From the NCBI RefSeq assembly GCF_029457495.1, contig NZ_CP120361.1, forward strand, positions 2,496,001 to 2,560,000: a stretch of DNA of 64,000 nt, given 5' to 3'. The notes beneath the pieces are model-generated. The model did no database searches, had not been told where the DNA came from, and saw only the letters and a program-made list of their open reading frames with translations. This document shows, piece by piece, positions 31,355 through 43,100 of the stretch (its first letter is position 1; the number at the start of each line of letters is the position of its first letter). Position numbers and translations under genes: made by a program. This stretch comes from Chelativorans sp. AA-79. Its GTDB lineage: Bacteria > Pseudomonadota > Alphaproteobacteria > Rhizobiales > Rhizobiaceae.

Positions 31355-32782
31355 ATGCTTACGGTTCCGCTCCCGGAGGATTGCGTCCCGGAGGAATTCC
31401 GGGACGCGGCGCGGAGATGCCTGGCGCGCGGGCTCGCACCCGAACAGGTGATGTTTTCAACCGGTGAGGAGCTTTCCCTGTTCAGCGAAGACGGTGGAGA
31501 AGAACTGGAGCCTCTGGCCGTCAAGGTCCCGCGCGCGTACCCGAAACTGGTCGCAAAAGTCATCTGTCACAACGCGCCAGACCGGTTTGCGCTGCTTTAT
31601 CGGCTTCTCTGGCGCATACACAGCGGTGAGCGCCACGTTCTGCAAATCTCCGCCGACCCGGATGTCATCTGCGCAATGCGCTATGCCAGGGCGGTCGACA
31701 AGGTTGTCTATCGTATGCATGCCTATGTGCGCTTTGCGGAACGTGAGATCGAGGGGGAGAAGGTTTTCGCGGCTTGGCACGAGCCGCAGCATCGGGTTCT
31801 GCGCCTTGCGGCTCCCTTTTTCGTCGACCGCTTCAGCAATATGGAATGGCTGATCGCCACGCCTTTCGGCACCATCGCATGGCGCAGGGGCGAACTGATT
31901 TTCGGTCCGCCGGCAGCGCGGCCTGCGGAGCGAGGCGACGAGGTGTTGGACGAGCTTTGGACGGCTTACTACCGGACCACCTTCAACCCGGCCCGCCTTC
32001 GCGTGAAGGCAATGGTGGCGCAGATGCCGAAGCGGCACTGGAACACGATGCCCGAGACCGCGCTGATCCCCGATATGGTGCAGACTGCAGGCCTTCGGGT
32101 GGAGGCGATGCAGAGCCGAACGCCCGACACGCCGCCGCGCTTTGCCGCGGCGGTTACCCAGCGCATTGCGGCAAAGCCGCCGGAAACCGGGCACGCACCG
32201 CTCGACGTCCTGCGCCGCGAGGTGCAGGAGTGCCGCTTGTGTCCCTTGCATGGGCCGGCGACGCAGGCCGTGTTCGGGGAGGGAGCGCCGGAGGCATCCA
32301 TCATGTTTGTCGGCGAACAGCCGGGCGATCAGGAGGATCTGAACGGACGGCCTTTTGTCGGGCCTGCCGGCCAGATTTTCGATCGGGCTTTGGCGGAAGC
32401 AGGAATCGAGCGCGCGAAAGCCTATGTCACGAATGCGGTGAAGCACTTCAAGTTCGAGCCTCGCGGCAAGCGCCGCGTCCACATGAAGCCCAGCGCCGGA
32501 GAGATTACAAAGTGCCGCTTCTGGCTGCGACGCGAGATCGTGGCCGTCAGGCCGAAGCTGGTGGTGGCGCTCGGCGCCACCGCGATGCTGGGCCTCACCG
32601 GCCAGTCGGTAGCCGTTACGAAAGAGAGGGGGAATGTCCTGTTTTTCGATGGCCTTTCGATCCTGGTCACCGTTCACCCGTCCTACATTCTGCGATTGCC
32701 GGAACCGGACATGGCGGAACTGGAGTATGGCCGCTTCGTCGCGGATTTGAAAACCGCCGGGCAGCGGCTCGCAGCGGCTTGA
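31355..32782 (+). CDS. DUF4130 - UdgX uracil-DNA binding fusion protein
   Basis: 475 aa in two parts. Residues ~1-250 are the DUF4130/TIGR03915 domain (VPRAYPKLVAKVICH, DRFALLYRLLWRIHSGERH, MHAYVRF, FAAWHEPQHRVL, FFVDRF, WTAYYRTTFNPAR, AMVAQMPKRHW), function unknown. Residues ~280-472 are a family-4-like uracil-DNA glycosylase of the UdgX subgroup: Fe-S cysteines C293, C296, C387, the GEQPGDQEDLNGRPFVGPAGQ pocket, NAVKHFKFEPRG, and the insertion loop KRRVH with H376, which in Mycobacterium UdgX attacks the deoxyribose and leaves the enzyme covalently bound to the uracil site. C-terminal VTVHPSYILR motif. Translated 1 nt after the radical SAM gene, under the same LexA box. Confidence 0.92.
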   Translation: MLTVPLPEDCVPEEFRDAARRCLARGLAPEQVMFSTGEELSLFSEDGGEELEPLAVKVPRAYPKLVAKVICHNAPDRFALLYRLLWRIHSGERHVLQISADPDVICAMRYARAVDKVVYRMHAYVRFAEREIEGEKVFAAWHEPQHRVLRLAAPFFVDRFSNMEWLIATPFGTIAWRRGELIFGPPAARPAERGDEVLDELWTAYYRTTFNPARLRVKAMVAQMPKRHWNTMPETALIPDMVQTAGLRVEAMQSRTPDTPPRFAAAVTQRIAAKPPETGHAPLDVLRREVQECRLCPLHGPATQAVFGEGAPEASIMFVGEQPGDQEDLNGRPFVGPAGQIFDRALAEAGIERAKAYVTNAVKHFKFEPRGKRRVHMKPSAGEITKCRFWLRREIVAVRPKLVVALGATAMLGLTGQSVAVTKERGNVLFFDGLSILVTVHPSYILRLPEPDMAELEYGRFVADLKTAGQRLAAA

Positions 32783-32820
32783 GAATGGACGCTGCTCCCG
32801 CTGAGGAACAGGACCGGGAA

Positions 32821-32850
32821 TTGACTTTTACGTAAATCCGGTGACAGTGT
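32821..32850 (+). promoter_or_regulatory. Promoter with palindromic operator for the MerR gene
   Basis: TTGACT at 32821-32826 followed by a perfect palindrome TTTACGTAAA (32827-32836) in the spacer and a weak -10 (CAGTGT, 32845-32850). A dyad between -35 and -10 is the hallmark of MerR-family autoregulation, and an ACGTAAA-type core is what I recall for LiuR/GnyR sites. Confidence 0.6.
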
Positions 32851-32880
32851 TCCCTCCAGCATGAGACAGCCGGTGAGGGG

Positions 32881-33267
32881 ATGCGGGACTATTACACGAT
32901 CACGGAGCTGACGCGGGAATTCGGGATCTCGACGCGCACGCTCCGCTTCTACGAGGACGAGGGCCTGATCCACCCGGTGCGCCGCGGCCGCACGCGCCTC
33001 TACCGCCCTTCTGACCGCCATCTCGTCCGCCAGATCCTGCGCGGGCGCCGGCTCGGCTTCTCGATCCACGAGATCCGCGAGATCATCCAGGTCTACAAGA
33101 CGCCTCCGGGCGAGGTCGCGCAGTTGCATCTCCTCATCGGGAAGATCGAGGAGAAGCGGCAGACCCTGCGCCAGAAGCGCCGCGACCTCGAGGATACGCT
33201 GCAGGAACTCGATCAGGCCGAGGAGGCCTGCGTGGAGCGCCTCGCCGAACTCGGCGTGAAGACGTGA
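32881..33267 (+). CDS. MerR-family regulator, GnyR/LiuR-like
   Basis: 128 aa. MerR winged HTH at the N-terminus (YTITELTREFGISTRTLRFYEDEGLI, residues ~5-30; RRGRTRLY wing) and a long coiled-coil dimerisation helix (~75-125, IEEKRQTLRQKRRDLEDTLQEL). No metal-binding cysteines except one near the C-terminus, so not a metal sensor. It most resembles GnyR/LiuR, which control leucine/isovalerate and terpenoid catabolism. The expected isovaleryl-CoA dehydrogenase operon is not adjacent; the target is probably elsewhere. It is preceded by its own palindromic operator. Confidence 0.85.
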   Translation: MRDYYTITELTREFGISTRTLRFYEDEGLIHPVRRGRTRLYRPSDRHLVRQILRGRRLGFSIHEIREIIQVYKTPPGEVAQLHLLIGKIEEKRQTLRQKRRDLEDTLQELDQAEEACVERLAELGVKT

Positions 33268-33283
33268 GGCTGTCCCAAGCTGT

Positions 33284-33763
33284 TCAGAACCAGCGCCGCG
33301 CCCTCTTCTGGTAGTCCCGGTAATGCTTGCCGAAGCGCTGCGCCAGGTGCCGCTCCTCGGGCTCGACGGCGAGCTTTTGCGTAGCGAATGCCGCAAGGAT
33401 GGCGAAAAGGAAGAACCAGGGATTACCTGTGATCAGCCCGATGCCGATCACGAGCATGGTGTTGCCGAGATAGATCGGGTTGCGGCTGAAGGCGTAGGGA
33501 CCTCCGGTCACCAGATGCGCGGAGGTCCGGGTGGGCAGGATGGTGGTCCCGGCGCGGCGCAAGGCTCTCAGCGCGGCGATATCCATCGCGAGTGCCGCGA
33601 TCACCATGAGCCAGCCGGCGGCAAAGAGGATGTCGGCGAGGGGGGAGCCGAACCAGGGCGACGGCAAGAGCACCCCCGCAAGGATTCCGAGCGCCACGGC
33701 CACGAGATAGAGGATCGGCGGCCAGGGTATGCGGCTCGGTGGGGCATCGGTTGGCTGGCTCAT
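33284..33763 (-). CDS. Isoprenylcysteine/phospholipid methyltransferase-like membrane protein
   Basis: 159 aa from the ATG at 33763 (AGGAAAG ribosome site); the frame stays open upstream into the next gene's region, which is shadow. Four membrane helices (~15-32, 38-62, ~105-135), then the ICMT/PEMT C-terminal S-adenosylmethionine motif: LVTGGPYAFSRNPIYLGN (H-x-P-like RNPxYLG), EPEERHLAQRFGKHYRDYQKRARR. Probably a methyltransferase of lipids or small substrates. Convergent with merR, 16 nt from its stop; upstream on the same strand is the DUF1624 protein. Confidence 0.88.
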   Translation of the reverse strand: MSQPTDAPPSRIPWPPILYLVAVALGILAGVLLPSPWFGSPLADILFAAGWLMVIAALAMDIAALRALRRAGTTILPTRTSAHLVTGGPYAFSRNPIYLGNTMLVIGIGLITGNPWFFLFAILAAFATQKLAVEPEERHLAQRFGKHYRDYQKRARRWF

Positions 33764-33804
33764 CCTTTTCTTTCCTCCCTGTCCGCTTGCCCGCGTGGGC
33801 GGCG

Positions 33805-34743
33805 TTACCCATTGTTTTCCACGGAGCACTGCAAGGCAAGGTCCTCCAGCCATGCGCGCGTCTGCGCGTCCGGGTCCGCGACGAAGATATCGCCGAGCCG
33901 ATCCTGCGCAGCGGCTTCCTCGACCACGCAGCCGCAATAGGCGCGGCAGAAGATCTCTTCCCGCTGGGGGATGCACTGCGCTGTGCAGGCCTGCATGAAG
34001 GCCGCGCTCCGGTCGGGCGGCATCACCTGGGCAAAGAGCCAGACGCAGGCGATCAGGATCGGCTGGTGCAGCAGATAAAAGGCGAGGCTGTGCCGCCCGG
34101 TCGCCGCCAGAAGCGGCAGTTTCCTTCCCGGCCGGATTTCGGCAAGGCGGGCGAGGAGCCCCGCCGCGCCCATGATCTTGGCCGTGGCGATCCCCAGCAG
34201 GACCGCCCCGAACCAGGGGAAGATCGGGATGAAGTCGTTGCTCGCCGGAACGTTGCGGGAAAGGCCCGTCCACCAGAACATCGGATGGTCGAGGAAGGGA
34301 GCATGGACGAAATGCGGCGCGGCGATCACCCCCGCCGCGACGAGGAGGATCACGACCGCCGGCAGCCGCAGCACGGCCACGCCCAGCACCGTGGCCAGCG
34401 CGATGTGGTGGAGGATGCCGAAAAAGATGAAGGATTCCGGGAAGATGACATAGGTGACGATGGTGATCGCCGCCGCCGCGGCCGCGATCACCGCCAAGCG
34501 CTTCAGGAAGGAGCGGGCGCGGAAGCCCCCGCCATGGGCGAGATAGAGGCTGAAGCCCACGAGGAAGAGGAACGAGCAGGCGATCGAGCGGGCGAAGATC
34601 TTCCACCCGCCGATGACCGAGATGCCGGGCTCGATATAGCCGAAGAAATCGAGATCCCAGGTGAAGTGGTAGATCGCCATCGCGATCAGGGCGACCCCGC
34701 GGGCGACATCGATGAGCTCGATTCTGGCTTGGCTGGGCAGCAT
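33805..34743 (-). CDS. DUF1624 / heparan-alpha-glucosaminide N-acetyltransferase-like membrane protein with Cys-rich tail
   Basis: 312 aa, start at 34743 (MLPSQARIELIDVARGVAL). The N-terminal ~235 residues contain seven or so membrane helices of the DUF1624 family (IDVARGVALIAMAIYHFTWDLDFFGY, with H and D of the putative acetyl-transfer site; RHSLAFYLLHQPIL). The C-terminal ~60 residues form a separate soluble tail with the cysteine pattern C-x3-C-x9-C-x3-C-x-C (CTAQC ... CRAYCGC). The tail would sit on one face of the membrane and could bind a metal or Fe-S cluster. Transported acyl groups and the sugar acceptor are unknown. Likely co-transcribed with the methyltransferase-like gene 41 nt downstream. 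Confidence 0.85.
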   Translation of the reverse strand: MLPSQARIELIDVARGVALIAMAIYHFTWDLDFFGYIEPGISVIGGWKIFARSIACSFLFLVGFSLYLAHGGGFRARSFLKRLAVIAAAAAAITIVTYVIFPESFIFFGILHHIALATVLGVAVLRLPAVVILLVAAGVIAAPHFVHAPFLDHPMFWWTGLSRNVPASNDFIPIFPWFGAVLLGIATAKIMGAAGLLARLAEIRPGRKLPLLAATGRHSLAFYLLHQPILIACVWLFAQVMPPDRSAAFMQACTAQCIPQREEIFCRAYCGCVVEEAAAQDRLGDIFVADPDAQTRAWLEDLALQCSVENNG

Positions 34744-34904
34744 TCTCTTTGCCTCGATTCGATCCTGATCGTCGGTGACGATTCCGGCGGGGCGGTTGCG
34801 GAACACGAAACGCACATTATGTCCCTGGGATCAATGGCCGCCGGCGGGCAAGGGGGACCTCCATTGCTTGCCCCTCCGGCGCGGAAGAAGGAGAGGACCT
34901 CGCG

Positions 34905-35729
34905 ATGAAAACCCTCAATGCAAACGGTGCGGACATCCCCGTGCTCGGGCTTGGAACCTGGACGCTGCGCGGCGGCGCCTGCGTCGATCTGGTGGCCCAC
35001 GCGCTGGAGATCGGCTATCGCCATATCGATACCGCCGCCGCCTACGAGAACGAGAGCGAGGTGGGCGAAGGCATGAGGCGCTCCGGCCTGCCGCGCGAGG
35101 AGGTCTTCCTCACCACCAAGGTCTGGTGGACCGATCTCGCCCCCGCCGATCTGGAGCGCTCCGCAGCCCGGAGCCTGGAAAAGCTCGGCGTCGACCATGT
35201 GGATCTTCTGCTCATCCACTGGCCGAACCCGGAGATTCCTCTTGGGGAGACCATCGCCGCGCTGAACCGGGTCCGCGAGCGCGGCCTCACGCGCCATGTC
35301 GGCGTCTCCAACTTCCCGACCGGTCTCCTCGCCGAGGCCGTCGAACTTTCCGAAGCGCCGCTCGTCGCCAACGAGGTCGAATACCATCCCTATCTCGGCC
35401 AGGAGAAGGTGTATGCGGCCTGCCGCGCGAACGGCATGGCGATGATCGCCTATTGCCCGCTCTATCGCGGCGGTGCCCTCCTTGCAGAGCCCGCAGTCAC
35501 CGCCGCCGCCGAAAGGCACGGCAAGACCCCGGGGCAGGTCGTGCTTCGCTGGCACATCCAGCAGGAAGGCGTGGTGGCGATCCCGCGCACGAGCCGGCGG
35601 GAGCGGCTGGCCGAGAACGCCGACATCTTCGATTTCGAGCTCGGCGCGGACGAGATGGCGGCGATCGGCAGCCTGAGGGAGGCGGGACGGCGCCTTTGCG
35701 ATTTCGGCTTCTCGCCCCGCTGGGACTGA
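34905..35729 (+). CDS. Aldo/keto reductase
   Basis: 274 aa (alpha/beta)8 barrel, NADPH-dependent carbonyl reductase. The catalytic tetrad is complete: D42, Y47 (HIDTAAAYENE), K72 (LTTKVWW), H105 (LLIHWPN). The C-terminal IPRTSRRERLAENADIF binds the 2'-phosphate of NADPH. Resembles the 2,5-diketo-D-gluconate reductase/YvgN subgroup; the natural substrate may be methylglyoxal or other aldehydes. The ATG at 34905 has GGAGAGGA upstream. Divergent from the DUF1624 gene. Confidence 0.93.
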   Translation: MKTLNANGADIPVLGLGTWTLRGGACVDLVAHALEIGYRHIDTAAAYENESEVGEGMRRSGLPREEVFLTTKVWWTDLAPADLERSAARSLEKLGVDHVDLLLIHWPNPEIPLGETIAALNRVRERGLTRHVGVSNFPTGLLAEAVELSEAPLVANEVEYHPYLGQEKVYAACRANGMAMIAYCPLYRGGALLAEPAVTAAAERHGKTPGQVVLRWHIQQEGVVAIPRTSRRERLAENADIFDFELGADEMAAIGSLREAGRRLCDFGFSPRWD

Positions 35730-35904
35730 ACCCTCGCAAGCATTCCCTGCGATCCGCGCGCGCCCCGCGCGCGGTCGGGAGGGCGGCCGCTTTCATCGGG
35801 GCGCCCGCCTTGGCCGGATTTCGCTTCATTTTGTGCTAAAAGCGCGGGGCATGACTGATTCTCCGCTGGCGGGGCGGAGGACGAGCGAGCAGGAGAGGAT
35901 GCCT

Positions 35905-36561
35905 ATGCTTAAGAAAGTAATCGCCGCTGCGGTGCTGGGTGGTCTCGTGGCAGGGTGCACCACCGATCCCTATACAGGCCAGCAGAAGATGTCCAACACG
36001 GCAGGCGGGGCCGCCCTCGGCGCGCTTGCGGGCGCGGGCCTGGGCATGCTTGCCGGCGGGGACGACCGGCGCAATGCCCTGATCGGCGCCGGCATCGGCG
36101 CGCTCGCGGGCGGCGGCATCGGCGCCTATATGGACCAGCAGGAGGCACAGCTGCGCGGCCAGCTCCAGGGCACCGGCGTCAGCGTCACCCGCGTCGGCGA
36201 CCAGATCGTCCTCAACATGCCGTCAAACATCACCTTCGCGACCGATTCGTCCGCCATCCAGCCGGCCTTCTATCCGACGCTGAACTCCGTGGCGCTGGTC
36301 TTGAAGAAGTACAACCAGACGCTGGTCGACGTGTACGGCCACACGGATTCCACCGGCAGCTACGAGCACAACATGCAGCTCTCGCAGCGCCGTGCGGCCG
36401 CGGTTGCCGATTACCTCGTCGCCCAGGGCACCGACGGCCGCCGTTTCGCCGTCATCGGCCAGGGTCCGTCCCAGCCGGTCGCCTCCAACGCCACGCCGGA
36501 GGGCAGGGCGCAGAACCGGCGGGTGGAGATCCGCCTCTCGCCGCTCACCGCCGCCAACTGA
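35905..36561 (+). CDS. OmpA-family lipoprotein with glycine-zipper
   Basis: 218 aa from the ATG at 35905, spaced 9 nt after AGGAG; ATGs at 35833 and 35899 are less suitable. Lipoprotein signal with lipobox LVAGC, lipidated C18. Residues ~30-85 form a glycine-zipper (GGAALGALAGAGLGMLAGG ... GAGIGALAGGGIGAYMD) that inserts in or against the membrane. C-terminal OmpA domain 110-215 with the peptidoglycan-binding GHTDSTG and NRRVEI segments. It anchors the outer membrane to peptidoglycan; close to YiaD/ArfA-type proteins. Monocistronic, convergent with the PfkB-like gene. Confidence 0.93.
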   Translation: MLKKVIAAAVLGGLVAGCTTDPYTGQQKMSNTAGGAALGALAGAGLGMLAGGDDRRNALIGAGIGALAGGGIGAYMDQQEAQLRGQLQGTGVSVTRVGDQIVLNMPSNITFATDSSAIQPAFYPTLNSVALVLKKYNQTLVDVYGHTDSTGSYEHNMQLSQRRAAAVADYLVAQGTDGRRFAVIGQGPSQPVASNATPEGRAQNRRVEIRLSPLTAAN

Positions 36562-36629
36562 TCTGGGGCCGCCGCTTTGGGCGGTGCTTTGTCGGCAGGG
36601 AATGCGCTACCAACGGCGCTCCCTGCTGT

Positions 36630-37565
36630 TCAGGAAAGCGCCTGTGGCGGCGGCACCTGATCGAGGGCCGCCCGGAAGGCACGAACGCCCGGTTTCGGCG
36701 CTGTCTTGCCGCCGACTGGCATCAGCTTCGCCGCGGCCGTGCCCTCGCGGATGGCTTCCGGCAGCTGCAGCCCGCGCATCAGCGCGGCGATTGCAGCGCC
36801 TGCAAGCACATTGCTCGAGCCGCCCTCGTCGGTGTTTGCTTGGAACGGCGCGATCTCGTGAAATCTCGCCGTCTCGAAGCACAGCACCGGCTTCCCGCCA
36901 TCCGTGATCACGCCTGCGGCGAGCCCGTGCGCGGCCAGCGCTTCGGCCGCCGCGCGCGCCGGCATCTCGGGCGGCAGCCCGGCCAAGCGGCAGGCTTCCT
37001 GCCGGTTCATGAAGAGGTAGGAAAGGCGACCGAGAACGGGCATCAGACGTACGGACTTGGCCGCGGAGACGGCGAGGGCGAAGATCGGCTTCGCTCCGGC
37101 GAGCCCTGCCAGCAGTTCGAGTGCTTGAGAGGGCATCTCGGCCTCGCAGAGCACCGCATCGGCCTCCGCCACCCCGTCGCGGATCCTGCGCGGCCTAAGC
37201 AGCTTCGGGAAGCCGAACTCGTAGAGCGCCATGTCGTCGAGACCGGCGGCGAGGCTGCCGTCCTGTGTCAGTATCGCCGTGCTGCTCGGCGTCGCGCGGT
37301 CGAGGAAGACCGCCGAACAGTCCTCGATGCCCGCGTTCTCGATCGCCGCCGCGACCTGAAGGCCCGCGGCGTCTCCACCCCGGAGGGACATGAGCTTCAC
37401 CCGAAGGCCACGCTGCGCGGCCGCCCGCGCCGCCAGGAGAGCGCTGCCACCCACCGACTCGCGCATGGTGCCGGGATTGAAGGCGTCGGGTGCATAGGTG
37501 CCGCGGATATGCCCGAAGCGCTCGATATGCGCCCCTCCGAACGCGAAGAGAAGTGGCTCCGTCAT
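36630..37565 (-). CDS. PfkB-family carbohydrate/nucleoside kinase-like protein, catalytic Asp replaced
   Basis: 311 aa ribokinase fold: GGSALLAARAAAQRGLRVKLMS (N-terminal PfkB-like segment), VITDGGKPVLCFE, and the second signature ANTDEGGSSNVLAGAAIAAL. In active kinases this reads D-T-x-G-A-G-D with the last aspartate as base; here that position is N252 and the anion-hole GAG is GSS. The first signature also lacks the usual GGNxxN pattern. It is therefore likely inactive as a sugar kinase or uses another mechanism; a binding or regulatory role is possible. Divergent from recA. The frame is intact, codon use normal, so the change is not recent decay. Confidence 0.85.
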   Translation of the reverse strand: MTEPLLFAFGGAHIERFGHIRGTYAPDAFNPGTMRESVGGSALLAARAAAQRGLRVKLMSLRGGDAAGLQVAAAIENAGIEDCSAVFLDRATPSSTAILTQDGSLAAGLDDMALYEFGFPKLLRPRRIRDGVAEADAVLCEAEMPSQALELLAGLAGAKPIFALAVSAAKSVRLMPVLGRLSYLFMNRQEACRLAGLPPEMPARAAAEALAAHGLAAGVITDGGKPVLCFETARFHEIAPFQANTDEGGSSNVLAGAAIAALMRGLQLPEAIREGTAAAKLMPVGGKTAPKPGVRAFRAALDQVPPPQALS

Positions 37566-37724
37566 CGCGCGCTCCGAATCGCGGTTGCCTTCTTTTCGCC
37601 GGAAAGCCGCCGGGTCACTCCGTCGCGGTGGCGGCGGCCGAATCCGATGAAGGAGAAAAACAAAAATGGAACATTTGAGAAATCATGCTTTGATATCAAT
37701 GCATTGTTTCCTATTGCCAAAAGG

Positions 37725-37739
37725 GAACAAAAAGGGTAC
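37725..37739 (+). promoter_or_regulatory. LexA (SOS) box of recA, GAAC-N7-GTAC
   Basis: GAAC (37725-37728), AAAAAGG, GTAC (37736-37739), 58 nt before the recA start; 7 of 8 consensus positions match. A -35/-10 pair (TTGATA 37690-37695, TATTGC 37712-37717) precedes it, so the box would cover the transcription start. Confidence 0.75.
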
Positions 37740-37797
37740 ATAAAACCCAGGGAGATTGGCCGGCGCGGCCTCCATTGAGGACAAGGGGTATTGTATC

Positions 37798-38880
<1,083 letters not shown>

Positions 38881-38921
38881 GCCGCTGTTCCGGCGGTGGT
38901 GACGCGTTCCAGTAACGGATG

Positions 38922-38956
38922 AAAACGGCGGCGCTGCCCAAAGGCGCTGCCGTTTT
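38922..38956 (+). terminator. Likely terminator of recA
   Basis: AAAACGGC-x-GCGC pairing with GCGC-x-GCCGTTTT around a ~7-nt loop, 41 nt after the recA stop, with only four T residues at the end. Probably functional. Confidence 0.65.
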
Positions 38957-39311
38957 GCCGAGTGCCGTCGGATTCGGCGCCCTGGTTATCGGCGTTGGTG
39001 ATGATCGGGCGCGCTCCGGGCCTTCGTCTTTCTCGGCGTGGCAATGGTGAGGCGCGCCTTCTTCTCCGTGTTTTCACGAGGCCGGCCTTTGTGGGGATTT
39101 CTGGACAGGTCCCGGCGCGGGCGCTAAAAGGCGGCGATCCTTTCCGCGAAAGGAAGTGTGAGATTCAGGTCACGACACGGCGAATCCTGGTGGTTCCGAG
39201 GGCTGCAGCGGTGTGTACATCCCCGTACATGAGCCCGGAAAGCCCCATTTTCAGCCCGCCTTAGCCTGAAGATCGAGGCTTTCTCGGCGGATTTCTCGCA
39301 AAGGTTACTAC
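38957..39311. other. recA-alaS spacer without recognised genes
   Basis: 355 nt. Must contain the alaS promoter and leader. No T-box (not expected here), no open frame with protein-like composition, no tRNA. A GTACAT repeat occurs at 39216 and 39225 (both within 39210-39235), of unknown meaning. Confidence 0.5.
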
Positions 39312-41975
<2,664 letters not shown>

Positions 41976-42027
41976 AGCTCTGGGCGCGGTTGTCGGTATC
42001 GCCCGCGCGTCAGCTACGGCCGCGCGT

Positions 42028-42903
42028 TCACGCGCGTGCTTCATCCCGTTGGGTGCGCCTAATGAAGTCGAGCATGAGCGGGGCGGCTGCGGCTGCGTGG
42101 GTCTCGAGCAGCTTGTGGCCGGCGTCGAGAACATGGGCTTCCATCCTCGGCAGCGCCCGCATCCACGACAGGACCTCGTCGAGATCGAAGAAGGGGTCGT
42201 GGCGTGCCCAGACCATCAGAGAAGGCGGCTGCCGGCGCGCGAGATATTCGGCGAGTTCGTCGAACCGGGCGACATAGTTCCCATAGTCCTTGACGAGCGC
42301 TCGCTGCGTGTCCAGCCGGCCCGGCAACTGCATCACCCGCCAGTCCTCCTCCCAGACTTCGGCCGGGATCCGCGCGGCGACGTCCGGCGGCATCCCGCCG
42401 AGATACCCGTTGCGCGTGCCCTCGAATGTCAGATGCGCGGTCGCAGCCGCCTCGTTGTCCGGGTTTGGATGCGACCAGTAGGCGATCACCGGGTCCCACT
42501 GCGGCCCGAGCCCGGCTCGATGAGCGTTGGCGTTCTGAACGATGAGGCCCAGGACTTGTTCCGGCGCCTGCATGGCGATCTGAAAACCCGCCGGCGCGCC
42601 GAAATCATGAAGGTAGATGTAGCGCGGTCCGACCGCGAGCCGATCCAGGAGCTCCGAGATCGCCCGGCCAAAGGCGGGAAACGAAGGCGCCGGCAGAACG
42701 TCCGACTCGCCGAACCCAGGCAGATCCGGCGCGATGACATATGCGGCCTGCGATAGCTCGGGCACGACGTCACGAAAGTAGTCCGCCGAGCCCGGAAAGC
42801 CGTGCAGGAGCAGCACCGCCGGCTTAGAGGGGTCACCTGCCGTCGTGAAGGACAATCCCGTGCCGGTGGACAAGCGAAGTCGTTGACGGGTCGCCGGGCG
42901 CAT
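42028..42903 (-). CDS. Alpha/beta hydrolase with Asp nucleophile (haloalkane dehalogenase/epoxide hydrolase-like)
   Basis: 291 aa from the ATG at 42903 (GAGAGGAGA ribosome site). Oxyanion HGFPGS (34-39), nucleophile elbow YLHDFGAPAG with D100 rather than serine, so the reaction goes by an alkyl-enzyme ester as in haloalkane dehalogenases, epoxide hydrolases and fluoroacetate dehalogenases. Cap domain ~130-210, acid in ARHDPFFD and catalytic H in DAGHKLLETH. No signal peptide, cytoplasmic. Which of the three activities applies cannot be told without the cap-domain residues being compared. Confidence 0.88.
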   Translation of the reverse strand: MRPATRQRLRLSTGTGLSFTTAGDPSKPAVLLLHGFPGSADYFRDVVPELSQAAYVIAPDLPGFGESDVLPAPSFPAFGRAISELLDRLAVGPRYIYLHDFGAPAGFQIAMQAPEQVLGLIVQNANAHRAGLGPQWDPVIAYWSHPNPDNEAAATAHLTFEGTRNGYLGGMPPDVAARIPAEVWEEDWRVMQLPGRLDTQRALVKDYGNYVARFDELAEYLARRQPPSLMVWARHDPFFDLDEVLSWMRALPRMEAHVLDAGHKLLETHAAAAAPLMLDFIRRTQRDEARA

Positions 42904-43056
42904 GTCCGGTCTCCTCTCTCGTTCGAAATGTCTACGCAGAAGCAATCCTGCCCGCTGGGGCAGTCAGCCCGTAGGCATTCCAGCCGCCGCCCCTCCGCCA
43001 GGCTCGGTAATAAATTCTAGGCGCGCGGGCGTGCCGATCAAGGCGCAGTCGGTAAG

Positions 43057-43081
43057 AAAAAGGCGGCCGAAGCCGCCTTTT
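43057..43081 (-). terminator. Rho-independent terminator of icd
   Basis: On the minus strand AAAGGCGGC stem around a TTCG loop followed by TTTTT, 20 nt beyond the icd stop. Confidence 0.9.
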
Positions 43082-43100
43082 CGCCAGTCTTGAAGGCCGT

